Positions 59,001-64,000 of a stretch of DNA of 64,000 bases are shown piece by piece. Position numbers and translations under genes: made by a program. The DNA lies in assembly GCA_900660155.1 (NCBI GenBank), contig CABFPE010000189.1, positions 632,829 through 696,828 of the forward strand, written 5' to 3'. The notes under the pieces were generated by a model. It searched no databases. It saw only the letters and a program-made list of their open reading frames with translations, and was not told the DNA's origin. The stretch comes from Hofstenia miamia (Eukaryota > Xenacoelomorpha > Acoela > Hofsteniidae). Positions within the stretch are counted from its first letter, which is position 1; the number at the start of each line of letters is the position of its first letter.

Positions 59001-61985
59001 GTGAATATAGAAAATAAGAAAAATGTATGTATACCAGTCTATTGATGGCACTGTTGACAGACAGTTGTGGCATGATTAGGGCACACAAAGAGCTGGCAGT
59101 GTCCACAGACTTTCCTTGTCTGTGTCCTTTGTACACAGAGATGGCAGTGACCCTTTGTACCATTGTGACATGATGTGGTGGTGCTGGGATGATTCCACAT
59201 TGCTGGATTGCTGTTTTGGCTGATTCCCTGTTGTTTGACTGGTGTGCTTGCCTTTGGATTTCATCATGCACAAGAGATTTACCCAGTTCAGCCAGGAACA
59301 AACGACAGTGAAAGTTTTTTCCAGTGTTCCAGTTGGGATGATGATGAGTGAAAATCACATGAGCATGTAAGGTCCCCAGCATGTTGTGAAACAGCTTGTT
59401 GGGCCAATGCCGTGATTATGATTGCTTGAGTAAGAAGCCACCATTTGGTTGACTGCATCTACTCCCCATTTTGTAGCATTGTGGTTCTTGGTGATGGCTG
59501 GCTTAAAGGGAGGTTCTTCGTCAACTAGTATGATGTATGGTGCTCAAAATATGTACTGCTTTACTGACCCATGGAACATGGAAAAGTAGTTTTTCTTTCA
59601 GAAAAATAGAAGACATTTGTCCCAACTGTATGGTGACGACTTCTTGACAACTGGCGTGGTATTTCAGGTTTGTTTGGCATGATGGTTCCAAGTATAGTAA
59701 GATTATTATGCAGCAATGATTCAGCCAAAGGGATGCTGGTAAAAAATCTATCGCTGGTTACATTACTCCCACTACCATTAAGAGGTTCAATCAAACGCTC
59801 CACTACTTGTTGACCAAGACGCACAGCTCGATTTTCTCCATTATCATGACCCAAGTAAATTTTGGCAATGAAACAATAGGCAGTTTGTGCATCTGCAGCC
59901 ATCCAAATATTTATGCAATATCTATTTGAAAGGCCATGAAAGCCTACTAACTGTTCATCTACTGTAATATTAGCACCTGGTCTATAGCATGCATGACAGT
60001 GATTTACAAACTGATTCCAAATCTCAATGAATGGAGCACGTTTACGACGCATTTCTTGAGGTTGTTGCAGTTGTAGAGGCTTGTTATCATAGTGGATACA
60101 ATGTAAAAGAAGTTTAAACTGCAAGAGACTCATACAGACACAAAACATGGGACGCTCCAAGTCCGCAGACCACATTTGTTCATAACTTTTGTTGTTAGAA
60201 TGAAATGCTCCAAATAAAATAAACATTCCAATTAAACTTTTCATCTCCACAACATCAGTATTATGCCAATGATCATGAATGAATGCTGCACAATCTGGTT
60301 GATCTATAACAAAATGAGCATTGATGTTGGTGTAACGCACAATTGATTCTATCATATGGTCTGTCACAAAAAGAGAGAAGGCTTCCAGATAGTGTTAGGA
60401 TCAGTGAGAACTGTTGGACCACCTGCTTTATGTAAAATATTATGCCTCAGCGCTCTTCTTTGAACAGGTGGCTGATTTTTCCATTGAGTATTTCCATCGC
60501 GGCCAACATATCTTTTAAGTGGTGCCAAGTGCACATCTTCTTAATCTGTGGAGTCATCAGAGAATATTTCCACGATATCTTCCTCTTCTGAGTCATCTTC
60601 TTCTTTGTCATTTTCCATAACAACATTGTCAAAAACTTCAAATACTCCTGGTCTGTTCATTTGGGAAACTAAGAAACACAATAAAAAGTCTATTCTACAC
60701 ATGACACTAATGTGAAGACTGTACACAACATGTTTATTTCTCATTCTAGTTCAATGACATTTATAAAATTGATTGTACTAGAGCAAGAACCAATCAATGC
60801 CCAGTAGGAAAATTTAATTACAGAGAAATGTTAACTATGCAGAGAAAGGCAGTGCAAAGAAATATATATTAGAGTGAAAGTATTTATCCTTATCTTGCAA
60901 TCTTACATACACCACAGCATCAGACACACATTGCATTGATTTTCTTTTCACACTAGACTAAATCATTAATGTGCTAGGAAGTTGTCATCAAAAATTGTTG
61001 AAAATATGTCATTGCCAATTAATCACATTGAAGTACATATAAACACTGTAAAGTCACGAAGTTTTAAGTACATAAGTATAACAGCAATGATACAATCAAT
61101 GATTACAATTTACATGTGACAAATCACAGCATGTACCATAGAAGGGTAAAATTGTCTTAATTTCATTGCTTCATCAGGCCAACCTGTTTCTAAGTGAGAG
61201 TGCATATCTGTTGCTTAAAAGCCACATATTCTAAGTGTTTCAATGAAAAAATATGCATTGTCTTTTGTATTCTCAATCTTAAAAAAATATTCTGACATGT
61301 TTGGCTGTTCGATTTTGAATTTCAATTTTGAATTTTAATTTCAATTTATATGATAACATATACCTAACTCTTGCTATATTTCTTATATATCTATTGCTAC
61401 AATGATTTTAACAATAGAATATTTTATATCAACATTTTAAAAGAAAATAAGCAGTTTTTTATAGGACAACTTATAAATAACTAGAATACAAATATTGAAA
61501 ATATTTAATGAAAATATAATTGAGTTCACTGAAATAATGAAAAGTGCTTTATTTCAATCATTTTAACAATTTTATTGATAATGCACATAGAGTATGGATC
61601 TGATTTCACCATTAAGAATGCATGAGAACATTTGTTTTCACAAAATACCTTGTAACTGTTAATTTTAAAATAAATGTACTATTGATTATATTGTGATTTC
61701 CATTTCAGTTACAAATTTCAGTACATTTTTCATTATAAAAGATTTGTCATTACTTCTGAATGAATTGGAAACATTGTTTTCCTTTAACTTTAAACTTTCC
61801 TGTGGTGGAAGGTAAAATGCAACAATTGCAATGCATTATTGTGGTTTTATATAATTGTATCACTTGTTAAGATGTATTTTTAGAGGGCGAATTTGAATGA
61901 CTTTGAAAGATTCAAGGTGGAGTATGCAAAAAAACAGAGAAGCATTCTTATTTCGAAAAAATTGAAAGCAATGAAGAAAGCTTAA
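56040..61985 (+). CDS. RPL14: 60S ribosomal protein L14 (eL14), complete
   Basis: Component of the large ribosomal subunit. Coding exons 56040-56051, 56094-56186, 57687-57902 and 61884-61985, all GT/AG, all introns phase 0; 423 nt, 140 residues. Landmarks: VYVETGRVAYVDHGKYADKL and CVIVNVIDQNKAL, matching the SH3-like KOW-type start VEVGRVA...G..AGKL..IVDVIDQN.AL of eL14; a middle MHLTKFRISK; and a C-terminal LNDFERFKVEYAKKQRSILI matching TDFDRFKVM.AKK.RN.II. The middle exon is quite divergent from vertebrate L14, hinting at a fast-evolving lineage. A TTTTAG acceptor 14 bases before the ATG suggests a 5' UTR intron. The last intron is 3981 bp because of a piggyBac insertion. Confidence 0.95.
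58570..61470 (-). mobile_element. piggyBac-like transposon, decayed, in RPL14 intron 3
   Basis: Perfect 20-bp inverted repeats GTTGTCCTATAAAAAACTGC lie at 58570-58589 and 61451-61470 (2901 bp). The minus-strand transposase has an acidic N-terminus (MNRPGVFEVFDNVVMENDKE, near 60660), then a 268-codon frame (59561-60367) with the piggyBac core: GANITVDEQLVGFHG and GSNVTSDRFFTSI carry catalytic aspartates. Next come NHNATKWGVDAVNQM near 59440 and a cysteine-rich zinc domain with GHCHLCVQRTQTRKVCGHCQ near 59080-59150. A stop near 60541, a frameshift near 60385 and frame changes after 59561 disable it. The ends are flanked by TTATA-like bases rather than an exact TTAA. Confidence 0.88.
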
Positions 61986-64000
61986 ATTGTTTAGTTAGTG
62001 TGTCCTTTAATAATTACATCAATTTTTGAGAAGTGAAAACTTCTTAAATTGATGTTTTAATTTACTACATGTATTTATTTTAAATTTTTCTTTTGAAGAT
62101 TACCAGCTAATCTTAAAATCGAAGTTTTCTTAAATATATTTTAAAAAATATTAATAGGGCATTTTTATGAAGTGGAACTTCTTAAGTTGGGGGAAATAAT
62201 TTTTTTACTCTACTGTTAATATTTCCACAAAAAACTTTGAATGTTTCAGTCTGCTAATAATAAAGAAATATTTTCAGCATTAGATCTTAATCCCAATGTT
62301 AAGATTCCAACTCTAGGTAATTTAAGTATATAGAAGTTTTTAAATTGAAATTAAATTTTTAATCTCACAATGCAATTGTTAAAAAATTGGGTACAGGTAG
62401 GAGAATGGTATAAAACGTTTTTATAACAAACTCAAAAAGCACTTCATTACCATATACATTATTTTCAAAACACTATCATTTTGAATGCTATGTGGTCATT
62501 TTGCAACATCATATGATTTTAATATATGGTTTTACTCATAAACAGAATTGCAGATCAAAACAGTTTACCAAAAAGTTTTGAAAGAATCATTCACCAATGC
62601 CCCTATCTGAACTTGGAGCTCATTGACTAGATAAACTTGCTGAAAGTTAATTTGTTGATGTGCTAATCAAAATTGACTAATGAGTTAAAATAGTGTTTAA
62701 ATGATGAAATTGTTGTTTGTTGCTAAGGTATAATTGGTTTCTATATTTTCAATATTAACAAAGAGAAATTTGCTCTTGTATTTATTTGGCAACTTAGTAT
62801 TGAAGTTTTAAAGCAAATAATATATTTACTAGTAAGTGGTAAAAATATTTTCTAATGCTGAGTTAGGGCATATGCCTTAAAAAATAGGCCTGCTGGTTTA
62901 TCAATGGGCTTAATGCCATTATTTAACTAAAATAGCTTTATGTATCAAACCACCATAAGGTGCTAATAGTTATGCATAATAAATATGGCTTTGTGTTCTA
63001 TAAATGGTGTTGACTAATGTTTTTTCTGAAAATCGAATCTTTTTTATCACAAAAGGGTACTCTTATATGATTTGGTAAAATAGCAAATTATATTAATTTA
63101 ATTCAAATGATATAGAACTTCTTTTCAAAATAACAACTTAGATTGTTAAATTGTACATTAGTAGTGTAGGATAAACATTGGAGGTTCCACAAACTGACAT
63201 TTTGACCTCTGTGATATCAAGGGAGTGTTTGCAAATATTAGTGAGTCATTCTACTTGACAGATGTTTTAACAGCTCACTAATGGATTTTCAGTGACGTCA
63301 CATACTTTTAAGTATGTCTACTAATGGATTTTCAATTAGTAATGCTTTTAATTGATTTTGATTCATGTTAGGGCCATTTTTGGTATGACTAATTTCACTT
63401 TGTTAATATCACAATTGTTTGCATTACATCTCATTAATATATACCTTATTATAACAACCCCTTTCGGGATACATACACATAATATTACAAACTAATTTTC
63501 CATAATTTTGAGAAGCTTACATGTATATTTTGCGAAAACTTTCAAAATCGCATTTTGTCAAAATTCATTGTAACATGTTTATCATATCATGGTTTTTTCA
63601 ATCAATAATTAATTTTCATAATAAAAAGTGCATGGAATTTTATAGGTAATAGTAAAAATGAATAACTAGTATACATGCTAAAAAACAAAACTATTTTAAA
63701 ACTATTTTGCTAATACATGTGGAAAATATTAAACATAGTTAAACAAAAAAGTGGTTGCAATCCGCTCTAATAAAAATGTTTAAAATTTTTAGACATTAGT
63801 AAGAAACACATGTCTAGTTTACATGTAAAAACATCAATTTACAAAAATATAAAACCAGATATTTAAGTGAGCATGGTAAAGCCCACATTTTTTAAAACAA
63901 GACAAAACATGTATATATTATACATGTTATAATAACAATGGTAAACTACACTAAAAATTTTGTCTATTGTATTAGCTTATCACTGCCAACATTGATGTGA
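61986..64000. other. downstream of RPL14, no gene recognised
   Basis: AT-rich sequence that includes the RPL14 3' UTR at its left edge. CpG is sparse. No open frame, repeat end or RNA gene could be supported. Confidence 0.45.

Overview
The window looks like nuclear DNA of an AT-rich invertebrate animal: spliceosomal introns with GT/AG ends, three conserved housekeeping genes, and a transposon load (hAT, Tc1/mariner, piggyBac, CR1-type LINEs, a Penelope-like tail, an R2-like LINE end, Ty3/Gypsy and Polinton fossils) typical of invertebrate metazoa. I cannot name the species. Gene products were recognised by reading translated exons against remembered family sequences; no search was run.

Layout. 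1-4300: nested DNA transposons, a minisatellite, a promoter-like block and a LINE tail. 4313-18832 (minus): the chaperonin subunit CCT-eta (CCT7), eight coding exons seen, first exon not found. Its largest intron (13336-18306) holds four elements in a row: a long-arm foldback MITE, a Tc1-like element, a mariner-like element with about 250-bp inverted repeats, and the 3' end of a Penelope-like element. 18904-20430: another Tc1-like relic. 21240-23290: two LINE 3' parts lying tail to tail. About 24500-44000: a retroelement graveyard with a broken Ty3/Gypsy element (minus), a gag-like fragment (plus), a Polinton DNA-polymerase fragment, an R2-like LINE C-terminus and a hAT scrap. Its core, about 25922-38335, is almost free of CpG.

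44622-50352 (minus): a complete PSMD2/Rpn1 gene of the 26S proteasome, six coding exons, 894 residues, all introns phase 0. 50400-55250: mostly empty apart from a CR1-like LINE relic. 56040-61985 (plus): a complete RPL14 gene, four coding exons, 140 residues, all introns phase 0; its last intron holds a 2.9-kb decayed piggyBac element. 61986-64000: nothing recognised.

The three genes serve protein folding, degradation and synthesis but share no visible operon-like link. PSMD2 and RPL14 are divergent, with a small minus-strand exon-like ORF at 55252-55299 between them. The most striking features are the CpG desert, the transposons seated in (TA)n tracts (including one exact hAT-into-MITE insertion with its 8-bp duplication), and a degenerate hammerhead-like fold at the Penelope-like 3' end.
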